64,000 nt of DNA from contig NZ_AP023247.1 in NCBI RefSeq assembly GCF_016756535.1, positions 3,348,501 through 3,412,500 on the forward strand. The letters run 5' to 3'. This document shows, piece after piece, positions 50,109 through 60,227 of the stretch (its first letter is position 1; every line of letters begins with the position of its first letter). The DNA comes from Mesorhizobium sp. 131-2-1. GTDB lineage: Bacteria; Pseudomonadota; Alphaproteobacteria; Rhizobiales; Rhizobiaceae. Below the pieces are notes generated by a model, which saw only the letters and a program-made list of their open reading frames with translations, had not been told where the DNA came from and did no database searches. A program made the position numbers and the translations under genes.

Positions 50109-50840
50109 ATGAGCGAGCCGGTCAGCCCTTCGGAAATCGAACAGCAGGACGATGCGCCGGAACCGCGCCGCGAACCGGTGTTCAACCTGCCGCCGGTGGT
50201 GCTGGCGGTGATCGGCATCTGCATTGCCGTTCATCTGGTGCGCGTCTACCTGCTTACCGACGATCAGGATTTCGCCTTGCTGGTACGGGCGGCATTCATC
50301 CCGATCCGCTATTCCGGCCGCTATGACCTCGAGGTCTATGCCTTCACCAGCCCCTTCACCTATGCGTTCCTGCATGGCGGCTGGGCGCATCTCCTGATCA
50401 ACATGGTGTGGCTGGCGGCGTTCGGCTCGCCGCTGGCGAACCGTTTCGGCGCGCTTCGCTTCGCGCTGTTCTTCGCGGTGACGGGGCTTGCGGCGGTGGC
50501 GCTGTTCTATGTCCTGCACCCTCTCGGCGAGGCGCCGCTGGTCGGCGCATCGGGCGCGATTTCCGGCATGATGGGGGCGGCGGCGCGCTTCGCCTTCCGC
50601 ATCGACCGCTCGTCGGGCAGAGGCGCCTTTGCCGGCGCGCCGTTGCCGATGACGGAGGTGTTTCGCTCGCGCGGCGTCGTCACCTTCCTTGGCGTCTGGA
50701 TGGTGATCAACCTTGTCACCGGCCTGATCGGCTTTGCTCCTGGCGTCGACGGCCAGATCGCCTGGGAGGCGCATATTGGCGGCTTTGTCGCCGGCTTCTT
50801 CGGTGTGCGTGCTTTCGACCGTCTCCAGCCGCTGGAGTAA
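50109..50840 (+). CDS. rhomboid-family intramembrane serine protease
   Basis: 243 residues, at least six hydrophobic segments. Rhomboid hallmarks: HGGWAHLLINMVWLAAFG, GASGAISGMMG with Ser148 as nucleophile, and AHIGGFVAGFF with His222. These form the membrane Ser-His dyad. It cleaves single-span membrane proteins; the substrate is not known. The ATG at 50109 is preferred over the TTG at 50103. Confidence 0.9.
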   Translation: MSEPVSPSEIEQQDDAPEPRREPVFNLPPVVLAVIGICIAVHLVRVYLLTDDQDFALLVRAAFIPIRYSGRYDLEVYAFTSPFTYAFLHGGWAHLLINMVWLAAFGSPLANRFGALRFALFFAVTGLAAVALFYVLHPLGEAPLVGASGAISGMMGAAARFAFRIDRSSGRGAFAGAPLPMTEVFRSRGVVTFLGVWMVINLVTGLIGFAPGVDGQIAWEAHIGGFVAGFFGVRAFDRLQPLE

Positions 50841-50944
50841 ACCGCGCCGCACTTGAAAAGCAACCAATCACGGCGCACCATGTTCACCGGAACGTGAATG
50901 CCGGTCAGGGCAGGAAACCGGCAAGCAAAGCTGAGGAGGACGCC

Positions 50945-51376
50945 ATGACTGTTAAGGCAATTCTCGAAAAAAAGGGCCATGACGTGCTGACGCTCGGGCC
51001 GAACGAAAAGCTGAGCGAAGCCATCCGCATCCTGACCGAGCACAGGATAGGCGCGCTGGTCATCACCAATGGCGACCACAAGATCGTCGGCATCCTCTCC
51101 GAGCGCGACATCGTGCGCGTAATCGCCAAGGAAGGTGCCGCGGCGCTCGACATACCGGTGCGTTCGGCGATGACGCCGAAGGTGAAGATCTGCAACGAGA
51201 ACCACACCGTCAACGAGGTGATGGAGATCATGACCAGGGGCCGCTTCCGCCATCTGCCAGTGGAAAAGGACGGCCTGCTCTACGGCATCGTGTCGATCGG
51301 CGACGTCGTCAAGCGGCGCATCGAGGATGTCGAGCGCGAGGCCGAGGAGATCAGGGCCTATATCGCCACTGCCTAG
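50945..51376 (+). CDS. CBS-domain protein
   Basis: 143 residues, two CBS modules: VLTLGPNEKLSEAIRILTEHRIGALVIT with KIVGILSERDIVRVIA, and NHTVNEVMEIMTRGRFRHLPV with LYGIVSIGDVVKRRI. Such pairs bind adenosine nucleotides and sense energy charge. No other domain is attached. A GAGGA lies just ahead of the ATG. A hairpin at 51395-51418 follows the stop. Confidence 0.9.
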   Translation: MTVKAILEKKGHDVLTLGPNEKLSEAIRILTEHRIGALVITNGDHKIVGILSERDIVRVIAKEGAAALDIPVRSAMTPKVKICNENHTVNEVMEIMTRGRFRHLPVEKDGLLYGIVSIGDVVKRRIEDVEREAEEIRAYIATA

Positions 51377-51394
51377 AGGGCGCGGTCAGCGGAT

Positions 51395-51418
51395 CCGCCG
51401 GCTGTAGCCGGCTGGCGG
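51395..51418. repeat. hairpin after the CBS gene
   Basis: CCGCCGGCT (51395-51403) can pair with AGCCGGCTGGCGG (51406-51418) with a small bulge. No T run follows, so it may be a weak terminator or an RNA end stabiliser. Confidence 0.45.
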
Positions 51419-51592
51419 AGGTGAGGTGACCCAATCGTCGGTTCGAGCCCGCGTTCCCTGATGCGGTAGGGACCGCCGCCCGCGGAAAAGGCCAGAGAGC
51501 GGCTTTGCGCTTGTCTCACCGGGCAGTTTGCACTAGCGAGTGACTTTCACTTTCGACGTGAAATTCACGTTTCGCGAACCTGCAGGCCTCCC

Positions 51593-53092
51593 ATGAGCAT
51601 CATCGACACCCGCACCCCCGACGCAAAACGACTGATCCCCGGCGCCACCGGCGACTGGGAAGTCATCATCGGCCTCGAAGTGCATGCGCAGGTGACTTCT
51701 GAGGCGAAGCTGTTCTCCGGAGCGTCCACCTCGTTCGGCGCGGCGCCCAACGCCAATGTCAGCCTGGTCGACGCGGCAATGCCCGGCATGCTGCCCGTCA
51801 TCAACGAGGAATGCGTCAAGCAGGCGATCCGCACCGGCCTCGGCCTGAAGGCCGAGATCAACCACAAGTCGGTCTTCGACCGTAAGAACTACTTTTATCC
51901 GGACCTGCCGCAGGGCTACCAGATTTCGCAGTTCAAGCAGCCGATCGTCGGCGAGGGCAAGGTCATCGTATCGGTCGGCCCGGACCGGCAGGGCGAGTTC
52001 GAGGACATCGAGGTCGGCATCGAGCGGCTGCATCTGGAGCAGGACGCCGGCAAGTCGATGCACGACCAGCACCCGACCATGTCCTATGTCGACCTCAACC
52101 GCTCCGGCGTGGCGCTGATGGAGATCGTCTCCAAGCCGGACATGCGCTCGGCCGACGAGGCCAAGGCCTATGTGACCAAGCTGCGCACCATCGTGCGCTA
52201 TCTCGGCACCTGCGACGGCAACATGGACGAAGGCTCGATGCGCGCCGACGTCAACGTCTCGGTGCGCCGTCCCGGCGGCGAATTTGGGACGCGTTGCGAG
52301 ATCAAGAACGTCAACTCTATCCGCTTCATCGGCCAGGCCATCGAATACGAGGCGCGCAGGCAGATCGCCGTCCTCGAGGATGGCGGCACGATCGACCAGG
52401 AAACGCGGCTGTTCGACCCCAACAAGGGCGAGACACGCTCGATGCGCTCGAAGGAAGAGGCGCATGACTACCGCTATTTCCCCGACCCGGACCTTCTGCC
52501 GCTGGAGTTCGACCAGGCCTATGTCGACGCGCTGGCCAAGGATCTGCCGGAACTGCCCGACGACAAGAAGACGCGACTGATCGCTGCGCTCGGCCTGTCG
52601 ACCTACGACGCCTCGATCCTGGTGTCGGAAAAGCCGATCGCCGATTATTTCGAGAAGGTGGCCTCCGGCCGCGACGGCAAGCTCGCCGCCAACTGGGTCA
52701 TCAACGATCTGCTTGGTGCTCTCAACAAGGCCGGAAAAGACATTGAAAATGCACCGGTTTCGCCTGAGCAGCTCGGCGCCGTCATCGATCTGATCAAGGA
52801 AGGCACGATCTCCGGCAAGATCGCCAAGGACCTGTTCGAGATCGTCTGGAACGAGGGCGGCGATCCGCGCCAGCTCGTCGAAAGCCGCGGCATGAAGCAG
52901 GTCACCGACACGGGCGCCATCGAGAAGGCGGTGGATGAGGTGATCGCCGCCAATCCGGACAAGGCCGACCAGGCTCGCGCCAAGCCGACCATGGCCGGCT
53001 GGTTCGTCGGCCAGGTGATGAAGGCGACCGGAGGCAAGGCCAACCCGCAGGCGGTCAACGACCTCGTCAAGGCCAAGCTCGGCATCGAATAA
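51593..53092 (+). CDS. gatB: Asp-tRNA(Asn)/Glu-tRNA(Gln) amidotransferase subunit B
   Basis: 499 residues. Part of GatCAB, which amidates mischarged Glu-tRNA(Gln) or Asp-tRNA(Asn). Opening motifs are [22 protein letters not shown] and [25 protein letters not shown], followed by a catalytic region with [17 protein letters not shown] and the C-terminal helical YqeY-like tail. Length agrees with the family. gatA and gatC are not in this window, which is common in alphaproteobacteria. Confidence 0.96.
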   Translation: MSIIDTRTPDAKRLIPGATGDWEVIIGLEVHAQVTSEAKLFSGASTSFGAAPNANVSLVDAAMPGMLPVINEECVKQAIRTGLGLKAEINHKSVFDRKNYFYPDLPQGYQISQFKQPIVGEGKVIVSVGPDRQGEFEDIEVGIERLHLEQDAGKSMHDQHPTMSYVDLNRSGVALMEIVSKPDMRSADEAKAYVTKLRTIVRYLGTCDGNMDEGSMRADVNVSVRRPGGEFGTRCEIKNVNSIRFIGQAIEYEARRQIAVLEDGGTIDQETRLFDPNKGETRSMRSKEEAHDYRYFPDPDLLPLEFDQAYVDALAKDLPELPDDKKTRLIAALGLSTYDASILVSEKPIADYFEKVASGRDGKLAANWVINDLLGALNKAGKDIENAPVSPEQLGAVIDLIKEGTISGKIAKDLFEIVWNEGGDPRQLVESRGMKQVTDTGAIEKAVDEVIAANPDKADQARAKPTMAGWFVGQVMKATGGKANPQAVNDLVKAKLGIE

Positions 53093-53096
53093 AGCG

Positions 53097-53585
53097 ATGT
53101 TCGTCCGCACAGCCAGCGAGCGCGATCTTCCTGCGATCCGCGCGCTGCTGGTCGAGACCTGGCATGCGACCTACGATGCCATCTACGGCGCCGAGCGGGT
53201 GACGGCGATCACCGACGACTGGCATTCGATCGCCTCGCTCAAGGCGCGGCTGTCGCGGCCGAACTCCGAATTCCTGGTCGCCGACGACGGCAAGCGGCTC
53301 GGCGGCATGGCTTTCGCCGCCGCCACCACCGACCCGAAGATCGTCCTGTTGAACCAGCTCTATGTGCACCCGTCCTGCCAGCGGCAAGGGATCGGCAAGG
53401 CGCTGCTCGATGAGGTCGAGGCCAGCTTTCCGGAGGCGAGCAGCCTTCGCCTCGAGGTGGAGGAAGCCAATGCGGGAGCAATCGCGTTCTACCGCGCGCA
53501 CGGTTTCCTGCCCCGCGGCAAGACCGCCGATTGCGGCGGCGGATCGGGGCTGCCTGCGCTTATCTTAGAGAAGTCGCTCGGATAG
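53097..53585 (+). CDS. GNAT N-acetyltransferase
   Basis: 162 residues. The acetyl-CoA site is QLYVHPSCQRQGIGKALLDEV with the Q/RxxGxG pattern QRQGIG; the end YRAHGFLPRGKT is typical. The start lies five bases after the gatB stop, so co-transcription is likely. Substrate unknown. Confidence 0.88.
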   Translation: MFVRTASERDLPAIRALLVETWHATYDAIYGAERVTAITDDWHSIASLKARLSRPNSEFLVADDGKRLGGMAFAAATTDPKIVLLNQLYVHPSCQRQGIGKALLDEVEASFPEASSLRLEVEEANAGAIAFYRAHGFLPRGKTADCGGGSGLPALILEKSLG

Positions 53586-53631
53586 CTGGCGCGGGGCCAG
53601 CACCGCGGGCGAAGGATCTGACCGCGCTCAG

Positions 53632-54495
53632 TCAGGGCGTCGACATGACGGCAGGAATCTCTACATTGTCGATCAGCCTGGTTGTGCCGAGCCAGGCGGC
53701 CGCGAGCACGCGGCCGTCGCGGTCGCGCCGCCAGGGCGCGAGCGTCAGGCTTTCACGCGCCGCGACGTAGTCGACCTTCTGAAAACCTGCCTCGATGAGC
53801 GCCTGACGGGCCTCCGCGGTCGCACCGGCTTCCTCGGCGCCGGCCGCAAGCGTTGCCGCCGTCCGGCGCAGGACCGCGTTGAGCTTGCGCGCGACCGCGA
53901 GCTCCCTGTCGCCGAGATAGGTGTTGCGTGAGGACATGGCCAGACCATGCGCGTCGCGCACCGTCGGCGCGCCGATGATGGCGACGGGCAGGTCGAGATC
54001 GCGGCAGAGCTGCCTGACGACGCAAAGCTGTTGATAGTCCTTCTCGCCGAAAATCGCGCAGTCGGGCGTCGCCTGCAGGAAGAGCTTGGCTACGACGGTC
54101 GCGACGCCGTCGAAGAAGCTCGGCCTGAAATCCGTCTCCAGGCCGGAGGAGGGGCCGCCAATCGAAATCCTGGTGGCGAAGCCGGCCCGGTACATCTCGC
54201 CCACATTGGGCGTGAAAGCGAGATGCGCGCCGGCCTCGGCCAGGCGGTCGAGATCGTGGGCAAGCTGGCGCGGATATTTGTCGAGGTCTTCGGTCGGCGC
54301 GAACTGCGCCGGATTGACGAAGATCGAGACCACGCAGCGCTCGGCCTTTTCGAGCGCCATCCTGACCAGCGAGATGTGGCCGTCATGCAGCGCGCCCATG
54401 GTCGGCACCATGGCAATGCCGAGACTTTGCTGTCGCCAGTCGCTGATTTGCGCGCGAAGGGCGGAAACGGTTTCGGCGACGATCGGTCGGCTCAT
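53632..54495 (-). CDS. panC: pantoate-beta-alanine ligase
   Basis: 287 residues. Joins pantoate and beta-alanine with ATP in pantothenate synthesis. HIGH-type motif in [16 protein letters not shown], then [18 protein letters not shown] and [16 protein letters not shown], with KMSKS-type AMSSRNTYL near residue 185. The ATG overlaps the stop of panB by four bases (ATGA); panB and panC are co-expressed. Confidence 0.95.
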   Translation of the reverse strand: MSRPIVAETVSALRAQISDWRQQSLGIAMVPTMGALHDGHISLVRMALEKAERCVVSIFVNPAQFAPTEDLDKYPRQLAHDLDRLAEAGAHLAFTPNVGEMYRAGFATRISIGGPSSGLETDFRPSFFDGVATVVAKLFLQATPDCAIFGEKDYQQLCVVRQLCRDLDLPVAIIGAPTVRDAHGLAMSSRNTYLGDRELAVARKLNAVLRRTAATLAAGAEEAGATAEARQALIEAGFQKVDYVAARESLTLAPWRRDRDGRVLAAAWLGTTRLIDNVEIPAVMSTP

Positions 54496-55334
54496 GCCTT
54501 GTCCTTGTCCGGTGTGGCCGCAAAGACGTGGTCCGGGCCGGGAAACGTTCTTTCGCGCACCTCGGCGGCGTAGCGGGCGGCAGCGTTCGAGACCGCATCG
54601 CGCAGGCTGGCATATTCCTTGACGAATTTCGGCACGCGGTCGACGGTCAGGCCGATCATGTCGTCGATGACCAGGATCTGGCCGTCGCAGTCGCGGCTGG
54701 CGCCGATGCCGATGGTGGGGATGGCGATGGCGCGCGTAAGGTCGGCGGCAACGGCCTCGACAGTTCCTTCGATGACGACGGAGAAGGCGCCGGCTTTTTC
54801 CACCGCTTCGGCGTCGCGCAACAGCGCGGCGACATTGTCCTCGGTGCGGCCCTTGATCTTGTAGCCGCCGTCCTTTTCCACCGATTGCGGCTGCAGCCCG
54901 ATATGGCCCATGACCGGAATGCCGTCAGCCACGATCGCGGCGATCTGCCCGGCCATGTCGACGCCGCCTTCCAGCTTGACCGCCTGGCAGCCGGTCTCCT
55001 CGACGATGCGCCGCGCCGAGGCGACGGCCTGCGCCGCCGATGCCTCATAGCTGCCGGCCGGCATGTCGACGACCACGCAAGCCCTGGCCGAGCCGCGCAT
55101 CACCGCCTGGCCGTGCGCGATCATCATCTCCAGCGATGCGCCGAGCGTCGTCTTGTGGCCATGCAGCACCATGGCGACACTGTCGCCGACCAGCAGCAGG
55201 TCGACGTGGGGATCGAGCAAGCGGGCGATTGGGTAGGTATAGGCGGTCAGGCAGACGATCGGCACGCCGCCCTTGCGACGGCGAATGGCGTCGGCGCTGA
55301 TCCGGCCACTGGCGGACAGGTCTTGAATCTTCAC
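54492..55334 (-). CDS. panB: 3-methyl-2-oxobutanoate hydroxymethyltransferase
   Basis: 280 residues. TIM-barrel enzyme that adds a hydroxymethyl from methylene-THF to 2-oxoisovalerate, the first committed step to pantothenate. Mg-binding and substrate motifs [45 protein letters not shown] and [11 protein letters not shown] are intact, and [21 protein letters not shown] is near the end. Start is a GTG at 55334, very close to its GGGAG; this start is the only one visible but is not certain. Confidence 0.93.
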   Translation of the reverse strand: MKIQDLSASGRISADAIRRRKGGVPIVCLTAYTYPIARLLDPHVDLLLVGDSVAMVLHGHKTTLGASLEMMIAHGQAVMRGSARACVVVDMPAGSYEASAAQAVASARRIVEETGCQAVKLEGGVDMAGQIAAIVADGIPVMGHIGLQPQSVEKDGGYKIKGRTEDNVAALLRDAEAVEKAGAFSVVIEGTVEAVAADLTRAIAIPTIGIGASRDCDGQILVIDDMIGLTVDRVPKFVKEYASLRDAVSNAAARYAAEVRERTFPGPDHVFAATPDKDKA

Positions 55335-55555
55335 CTCCCTCAGCCGGGCACCAGGCCAGGCGCCCGTTGCCGGGCGAGCAGAGCTTTAGAAAGACCGGAA
55401 CTGCTTGGCAAGCAGGGCTGCCGCCATCCGCGCGGCTGTATCGATTTAGCGCGCGAACCATTTACATTGCGCCCCGCGGCAAAGCCCTTGCCTTCGCGGT
55501 TGCGTGACGCCATAAGCAGGAGAAAGGCGCAGCCGCTGCCGCCGCGAGGACTTGG

Positions 55556-55954
55556 ATGAAAACTTTCCTTACGCAGTTTTTCACCTGGTGGAACAGCCAG
55601 ACGCTGGGAACGCGCTTCCACACCTGGCGCCACGGCACGAAGGTCGGCCAGGACGAAGCCGGCAACGTCTATTACGAGGGCGGCATCGATTCGGAAGGCC
55701 GCACCCGCCGCTGGGTCATCTACCGCGACTATTCGGAAGCCTCGAAGATCCCGCCGGGCTGGCACGGCTGGATCCATCACCGCGTCGACGTGGCGCCGCC
55801 GAGCGACGACTATCGTCCGCGCGAATGGCAGAAGCCGCATCAGCCAAACCTCACCGGCAGCCCGGCCGCCTATCGTCCGAAGGGCTCGGTGCTGACCAAC
55901 CAACACCGCCCGCAAGTGACTGGCGACTACGACGCCTGGACGCCCGGTTCGTAA
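55556..55954 (+). CDS. NDUFA12-like subunit of NADH:ubiquinone oxidoreductase
   Basis: 132 residues. The NDUFA12/B17.2 pattern is clear: LGTRFHTWRHGTKVGQDEAG, NVYYEGGID, RRWVIYRDYSEASKIPPGWHGWIHH and YRPREWQKPH. Alphaproteobacterial complex I has this subunit, which is shared with mitochondria. Its gene usually lies apart from the nuo operon, as here. Confidence 0.9.
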   Translation: MKTFLTQFFTWWNSQTLGTRFHTWRHGTKVGQDEAGNVYYEGGIDSEGRTRRWVIYRDYSEASKIPPGWHGWIHHRVDVAPPSDDYRPREWQKPHQPNLTGSPAAYRPKGSVLTNQHRPQVTGDYDAWTPGS

Positions 55955-56079
55955 TCGACCGCCGAGTGCCGATCGGTCCTTTGTCGCCACAATTGACGTT
56001 TAGCTGCTTGCTGAACTGAAAACGGCGACTAGCCTTGGGCGAGCAAGAATCACCCCGGGCGCAACCACCGGTATACTGC

Positions 56080-56712
56080 ATGAGCATCTTCAGCCGAATC
56101 TCGTTGGGCGCCGCGGCCGCGGCAACTGCCGCTCTCGCCGTCTGCACGGTGACGTTTGCCGCCGCGCAGACGCCGGCGGCGCCGGCGGCTGCCGAGCGCA
56201 TCACCAATCCGGTCGCCGAATTCGCCGGCATCGACAAGATCACCGGCCGCATCATCACCTTCGATGTCTATATCGACGAGACGGTGCAGTTCGGCGCTTT
56301 GCAGGTGACGCCGCGCATCTGCTATTCGCGGCCGGAGACCGAGGAGCCGAAGACCGATTCCTTCGTCGAGGTCGACGAGATCACCCTCGACCGCAAGATC
56401 CGCCGCATCTTCACCGGCTGGATGTTCGCCGAGAGCCCGGGCCTCAATGCCGTCGAGCACGCCGTCTATGACGTCTGGCTGAAGGGCTGCAAGCAGAAGT
56501 CGGATGTGCCGCCGCCCGAGGCCGCCAAGGCCGATACCGCCAAGCCGGCTGCGGCCAAATCGAAGACCGATACGCCCAAGCCGAAAGCTGCCGCACCCGA
56601 GCCGGCCGAGACGGATACCGGCGCCGATACGGGCACCGGCGCTGATACGGGTACCGGCGCCGATACGGGCACCGGCGCTGATACGGGCACGGACACCACC
56701 GACGCGAACTGA
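56080..56712 (+). CDS. DUF2155 protein with tandem GADTGT repeat tail
   Basis: 210 residues, signal peptide (LGAAAAATAALAVCTVTFAAA). The DUF2155 core contains AEFAGIDKITGRIITFDVYID, QVTPRICYSRPETEEP and RIFTGWMFAESPGLNAVEHAVYDVW. The tail is low in complexity: Ala/Lys/Pro-rich, then four copies of GADTGT. DUF2155 genes stand next to aat, accC and NDUFA12 genes in many rhizobia, as here. Function unknown; exported. Confidence 0.85.
   Translation: MSIFSRISLGAAAAATAALAVCTVTFAAAQTPAAPAAAERITNPVAEFAGIDKITGRIITFDVYIDETVQFGALQVTPRICYSRPETEEPKTDSFVEVDEITLDRKIRRIFTGWMFAESPGLNAVEHAVYDVWLKGCKQKSDVPPPEAAKADTAKPAAAKSKTDTPKPKAAAPEPAETDTGADTGTGADTGTGADTGTGADTGTDTTDAN
56620..56691 (+). repeat. 18-bp tandem repeat, four units
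   Basis: Units of GGCGCCGATACGGGCACC with a few third-position changes, in frame and each coding for GADTGT. Such an array could change length by slippage in steps of six residues without breaking the frame. Confidence 0.85.
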
Positions 56713-56778
56713 TCCTCCGGAACCGCCGCGCCCGCCATTCGTTGCATGAGGATGATGGTGCGGATGGAGGATTTGAGC

Positions 56779-57165
56779 ATGTCTGGCAGCAAGCCGATCA
56801 CGGCCAGCAAGAAGGAACTTCTCGACCTCGAGAAAGGCTTCTGGACGGGCGATTCCGCCTACTTTGCGGCCAATGCCGATGCGGAATGCCTGGTCGCCTT
56901 TCCAGAGATGGCGCAAGCGATGGCCAATGCCGATCTGGCCAAAACCGCCAGCAAGCCACACCGCTGGCGCGATCTCGACATCGACGTCAAGGGCATGGTC
57001 GAGCCGGGCAGCGACATCGTCATGCTGACCTACGAGGCGCACGCGACGCGCGAGAATGGCGAAGCTTATAACGCGCTGGTCAGCACCGGCTACGTGCATC
57101 GCGTCAATGGCTGGAAGATGATGTTCCACGCCCAGACGCCGCTGGAGACGTCATCCAAGGGCTGA
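56779..57165 (+). CDS. SnoaL/NTF2-like (DUF4440) protein
   Basis: 128 residues. The NTF2-like fold is visible: KKELLDLEKGFWTGDSAYFAA, ECLVAFPEMAQAM, DIVMLTYEAHATRENGEAYNALVSTGYVHRVNGWKMMFHAQTPL. GGAGGA lies about ten bases ahead of the ATG at 56779; the ATG at 56746 is less likely. Function unknown. Follows DUF2155 on the same strand. Confidence 0.8.
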   Translation: MSGSKPITASKKELLDLEKGFWTGDSAYFAANADAECLVAFPEMAQAMANADLAKTASKPHRWRDLDIDVKGMVEPGSDIVMLTYEAHATRENGEAYNALVSTGYVHRVNGWKMMFHAQTPLETSSKG

Positions 57166-57172
57166 TGTCGGG

Positions 57173-57790
57173 TCACGGAAAGAAGACCGCCTCGCCCTTC
57201 AACGCCTCGGCCAGCATCTTCTCATATTGGCCGCGCGGTACGTCGACGGCGCCGAAGCGCTTGAGGTGCTCGGTGGTGAACTGGGTGTCGAGCAGCGCAA
57301 AGCCGCGCGTCTTCAACCGCTCGACCAGGTGATAGAGACAGGTCTTGGACGCATCCGTTTCCCTGGCGAACATGCTTTCGCCGAAGAATACGCGCCCGAG
57401 CGAGACGCCGTAGAGGCCGCCGACCAGCCGTTCCTCGCGCCAGGCCTCGACCGAATGGCAATGGCCGAGGCGATAGAGCTCGACATAGGCCTCGCGGATC
57501 GGCGCGTTGATCCAGGTCGAGCGGCGCTCCTCGCGCCTTTCGGCGCAGCCATCGATCGTCGCCTCAAAATCGAAATCGTAGCGAATGTCGAACGGGTGCC
57601 TACGGATCGTCTTCTTCAGGCTGCGCGGCGTATGAAACCCGTCGAGGGGAATGATGCCGCGTGTCTCCGGCCGCACCCAGAACACCTCGGGGTCGCTGGC
57701 GCTTTCGGCCATCGGGAAGACACCCGAGGCATAGGCCTTCAGCAACAGGTCGGTCGGAATGCGATAGCCGGGCGCATAGGGACGGGTCAT
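57173..57790 (-). CDS. aat: leucyl/phenylalanyl-tRNA-protein transferase
   Basis: 205 residues. Adds Leu or Phe to proteins with N-terminal Lys or Arg, marking them for ClpAP through ClpS (N-end rule). Signature segments are [51 protein letters not shown] and [19 protein letters not shown]. Typical length. It ends the run that includes accC and accB on the same strand. Confidence 0.95.
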   Translation of the reverse strand: MTRPYAPGYRIPTDLLLKAYASGVFPMAESASDPEVFWVRPETRGIIPLDGFHTPRSLKKTIRRHPFDIRYDFDFEATIDGCAERREERRSTWINAPIREAYVELYRLGHCHSVEAWREERLVGGLYGVSLGRVFFGESMFARETDASKTCLYHLVERLKTRGFALLDTQFTTEHLKRFGAVDVPRGQYEKMLAEALKGEAVFFP

Positions 57791-57810
57791 CGCGGTATTA
57801 TATCTGGAGC

Positions 57811-59154
57811 CTAATCCTCCTTGGCCAGATATTTTTCCAGCCAGTGGATGTCGTAGTCGCCATTGGCGATATCGGCATTGCCGACCAGGTCGCGGAACAG
57901 CGGCAGCGTCGTCTTGATGCCGTCGACGACGAATTCGTCGAGCGCGCGGCGCAGCCGCATCATGCATTCGACGCGGTTGCGGCCATGCACGATCAGCTTG
58001 CCGATCAGGCTGTCGTAATAGGGCGGGATCTTGTAGCCGGAATAGACGCCGGAATCGACGCGGATGCCGAGACCGCCCGGCGTATGGAAATGCGTGATCG
58101 TGCCTGGCGAGGGGGTGAAGGTGCGCGGGTCCTCGGCATTGATGCGGCATTCGATGGCGTGGCCGTTGAACTTAATGTCCTCCTGCCTGACCGAAAGGCC
58201 GCCGCCGGAGGCGACACGGATCTGCTCGTGCACCAGGTCGATGCCGGTGATCGCTTCCGTCACCGGATGCTCGACCTGCAGCCGGGTGTTCATCTCGATG
58301 AAATAGAACTCGCCGTCCTCGTAGAGGAATTCGATGGTACCGGCGCCGGAATAGCCGAGATCGGCGACGGCCTTGGCGCAGATGCCGCCGATGCGCGCGC
58401 GTTCCTCGGCATTGAGCGCGGGCGAATTCGCCTCCTCCCAGACCTTCTGGTGACGGCGTTGCAGCGAGCAGTCGCGCTCGCCGAAATGGACGCCGCGGCC
58501 GGCGCCATCGCCGAACACCTGCAATTCGATGTGGCGCGGCTTCTCCAGGTATTTCTCGATATAGACGGCGTCGTCGCCGAAGGCGGCACCGGCTTCGGAG
58601 CGCGCAGTCTGCAGGGCGAGCTCGAGGTCGGCCTCGGTGCGCGCCACCTTCATGCCGCGCCCGCCGCCACCGGCCGAGGCCTTGATGATCACGGGGTAGC
58701 CGATCTCGGCGGCGACGCGCTTGGCTTCCTTCTCTTCGCTGATCGCGCCGTCGGAGCCCGGCACGACCGGGATGCCCAGGCGTTTTGCGGTGCGCTTTGC
58801 CTCGATCTTGTCGCCCATGATGCGGATATGGTCGCCGGACGGGCCGATGAAGGTGATGTTGTGGGCGGCCAGGATGTCGGCGAACTTGGCGTTCTCCGAC
58901 AGGAAACCGTAGCCCGGATGCACGGCGTCCGCGCCGGTGATCTCGCAGGCGGCCACGATCTGGTGGATGTTGAGATAGCTGTCGCGCGACTGCGGCGGGC
59001 CGATGCAGACGCTCTCGTCGGCGAGCCTGACATGCATGGCGTCGGCGTCGGCGGTCGAATGCACCACCACGGTCTGGATGCCGAGTTCCTTGCAGGCGCG
59101 CAGCACCCTGAGGGCGATTTCGCCGCGATTGGCGATGAGGATTTTCTGAAACAT
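57811..59154 (-). CDS. accC: biotin carboxylase subunit of acetyl-CoA carboxylase
   Basis: 447 residues. ATP-grasp enzyme that carboxylates biotin on AccB in the first step of fatty-acid synthesis. [37 protein letters not shown] and the catalytic [16 protein letters not shown] are all present. It starts eight bases upstream of aat's block and nine after accB, so the genes are co-transcribed. Confidence 0.97.
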   Translation of the reverse strand: MFQKILIANRGEIALRVLRACKELGIQTVVVHSTADADAMHVRLADESVCIGPPQSRDSYLNIHQIVAACEITGADAVHPGYGFLSENAKFADILAAHNITFIGPSGDHIRIMGDKIEAKRTAKRLGIPVVPGSDGAISEEKEAKRVAAEIGYPVIIKASAGGGGRGMKVARTEADLELALQTARSEAGAAFGDDAVYIEKYLEKPRHIELQVFGDGAGRGVHFGERDCSLQRRHQKVWEEANSPALNAEERARIGGICAKAVADLGYSGAGTIEFLYEDGEFYFIEMNTRLQVEHPVTEAITGIDLVHEQIRVASGGGLSVRQEDIKFNGHAIECRINAEDPRTFTPSPGTITHFHTPGGLGIRVDSGVYSGYKIPPYYDSLIGKLIVHGRNRVECMMRLRRALDEFVVDGIKTTLPLFRDLVGNADIANGDYDIHWLEKYLAKED

Positions 59155-59162
59155 TCCCGGCT

Positions 59163-59621
59163 CTACTCGATGACGACGAGAGGCATGCCGTATTCGACCG
59201 GCTGGGCGTCCTCGAACAGGATCGCCGTCACCGTGCCGGCGCGGGGCGAGGGGATCTGGTTCATCGTCTTCATCGCTTCGATGATCAGCAGCGTTTGGCC
59301 TTCCTTAACCTTCTGGCCGATCTCGATGAATGGCTTGGCGTCGGGCGAAGGGGCCAGATAGGCGGTGCCGACCATGGGCGACGGCACGGCGTTCTTTGAC
59401 TGGTCGGCCGCTGCAGGCGCTGCAGCCGCCGCCGGCTGAGCCGGCGCCGCCGCATAGGCGGGCGCGGGAGCGGCCACAGCGTGGACGGTCTGCGACTGCC
59501 GCGACACGCGCACCTTCAGGTCACCGAGCTCGACTTCGATCTCGGTGAGGTTGGTGTCGTTCAGTATGCCCGCCAGATCGCGGATCAGCTGCTGGTCAAC
59601 ACCGGTCTTCTTTATGGACAT
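59163..59621 (-). CDS. accB: biotin carboxyl carrier protein of acetyl-CoA carboxylase
   Basis: 152 residues. The biotin lysine sits in [11 protein letters not shown]; the domain begins [22 protein letters not shown]. An Ala/Pro-rich linker (residues 55-80) separates it from the N-terminal part ([21 protein letters not shown]). The ATG at 59621 gives the correct start; the open frame to 59651 is extra. It precedes accC by eight bases. Confidence 0.96.
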   Translation of the reverse strand: MSIKKTGVDQQLIRDLAGILNDTNLTEIEVELGDLKVRVSRQSQTVHAVAAPAPAYAAAPAQPAAAAAPAAADQSKNAVPSPMVGTAYLAPSPDAKPFIEIGQKVKEGQTLLIIEAMKTMNQIPSPRAGTVTAILFEDAQPVEYGMPLVVIE

Positions 59622-59647
59622 TTTCGAGCCTTCTGTTTGTTGGCCGG

Positions 59648-60082
59648 TCACAGGCGTGCCGCCAGCGCCTGCAGCGCGAGCGTGTAGCCGAGCGGCCCGA
59701 ACCCGCAGATCATGCCGACGGCGACCGGCGCGACCATGGAGACGTGGCGGAACGGTTCCCGCGCATGGATGTTGGAGAGATGGACCTCGGCGACGGGCAG
59801 CGGCGCGACTGCGCGGATGGCGTCGTGAATGGCAATCGAGGTGTGGCTGTAGGCGCCCGGATTGATGACGATTGCGGCGGCCTTGTCGCCGGCTTCATGG
59901 ATCCAGTCGACGAGGTCGCCCTCATGGTTCGACTGGCGGAAATCGATCTCCAGCCCAAGCTCGGCGCCCGCCTTCTTGCAGTCCTCGGCGATGGCGGCAA
60001 GCGTCTTGCCGCCATAGATGCCCGGCTCGCGCTTGCCGAGCGCGTTGAGATTGGGACCGTTGAGGACGAAAACCGTTTTCAA
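59648..60082 (-). CDS. aroQ: 3-dehydroquinate dehydratase, type II
   Basis: 144 residues from a TTG start with AAAGG ahead. Shikimate-pathway enzyme. [21 protein letters not shown], the [15 protein letters not shown] loop with its His, and [17 protein letters not shown] are intact. The catalytic Tyr is in EPGIYGG. It lies just upstream of accB on the same strand. Confidence 0.95.
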   Translation of the reverse strand: MKTVFVLNGPNLNALGKREPGIYGGKTLAAIAEDCKKAGAELGLEIDFRQSNHEGDLVDWIHEAGDKAAAIVINPGAYSHTSIAIHDAIRAVAPLPVAEVHLSNIHAREPFRHVSMVAPVAVGMICGFGPLGYTLALQALAARL

Positions 60083-60227
60083 GAATGCCGACCTTTCCCG
60101 GCGCCGGCCCCAAGCCGGCGCACTGGGCCTCTATAATGGGCATAGACGCCCGCGAAAAGAGCGCAAGTGCGTTCTTTCGCTGTCCACAGCGGGCGCAAAG
60201 TCGCCCGCCGCAAGGGCTTGGAGCCGA

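Noticed and set aside
51430..51455. A T-loop-like GGTTCGAGCCC in the gap before gatB
   Set aside because: The flanks do not pair as a T stem and no acceptor or anticodon arm can be built around it.
57811..59361. Long plus-strand frame opposite accC
   Set aside because: It is a shadow of accC and accB; all motifs lie on the minus strand.
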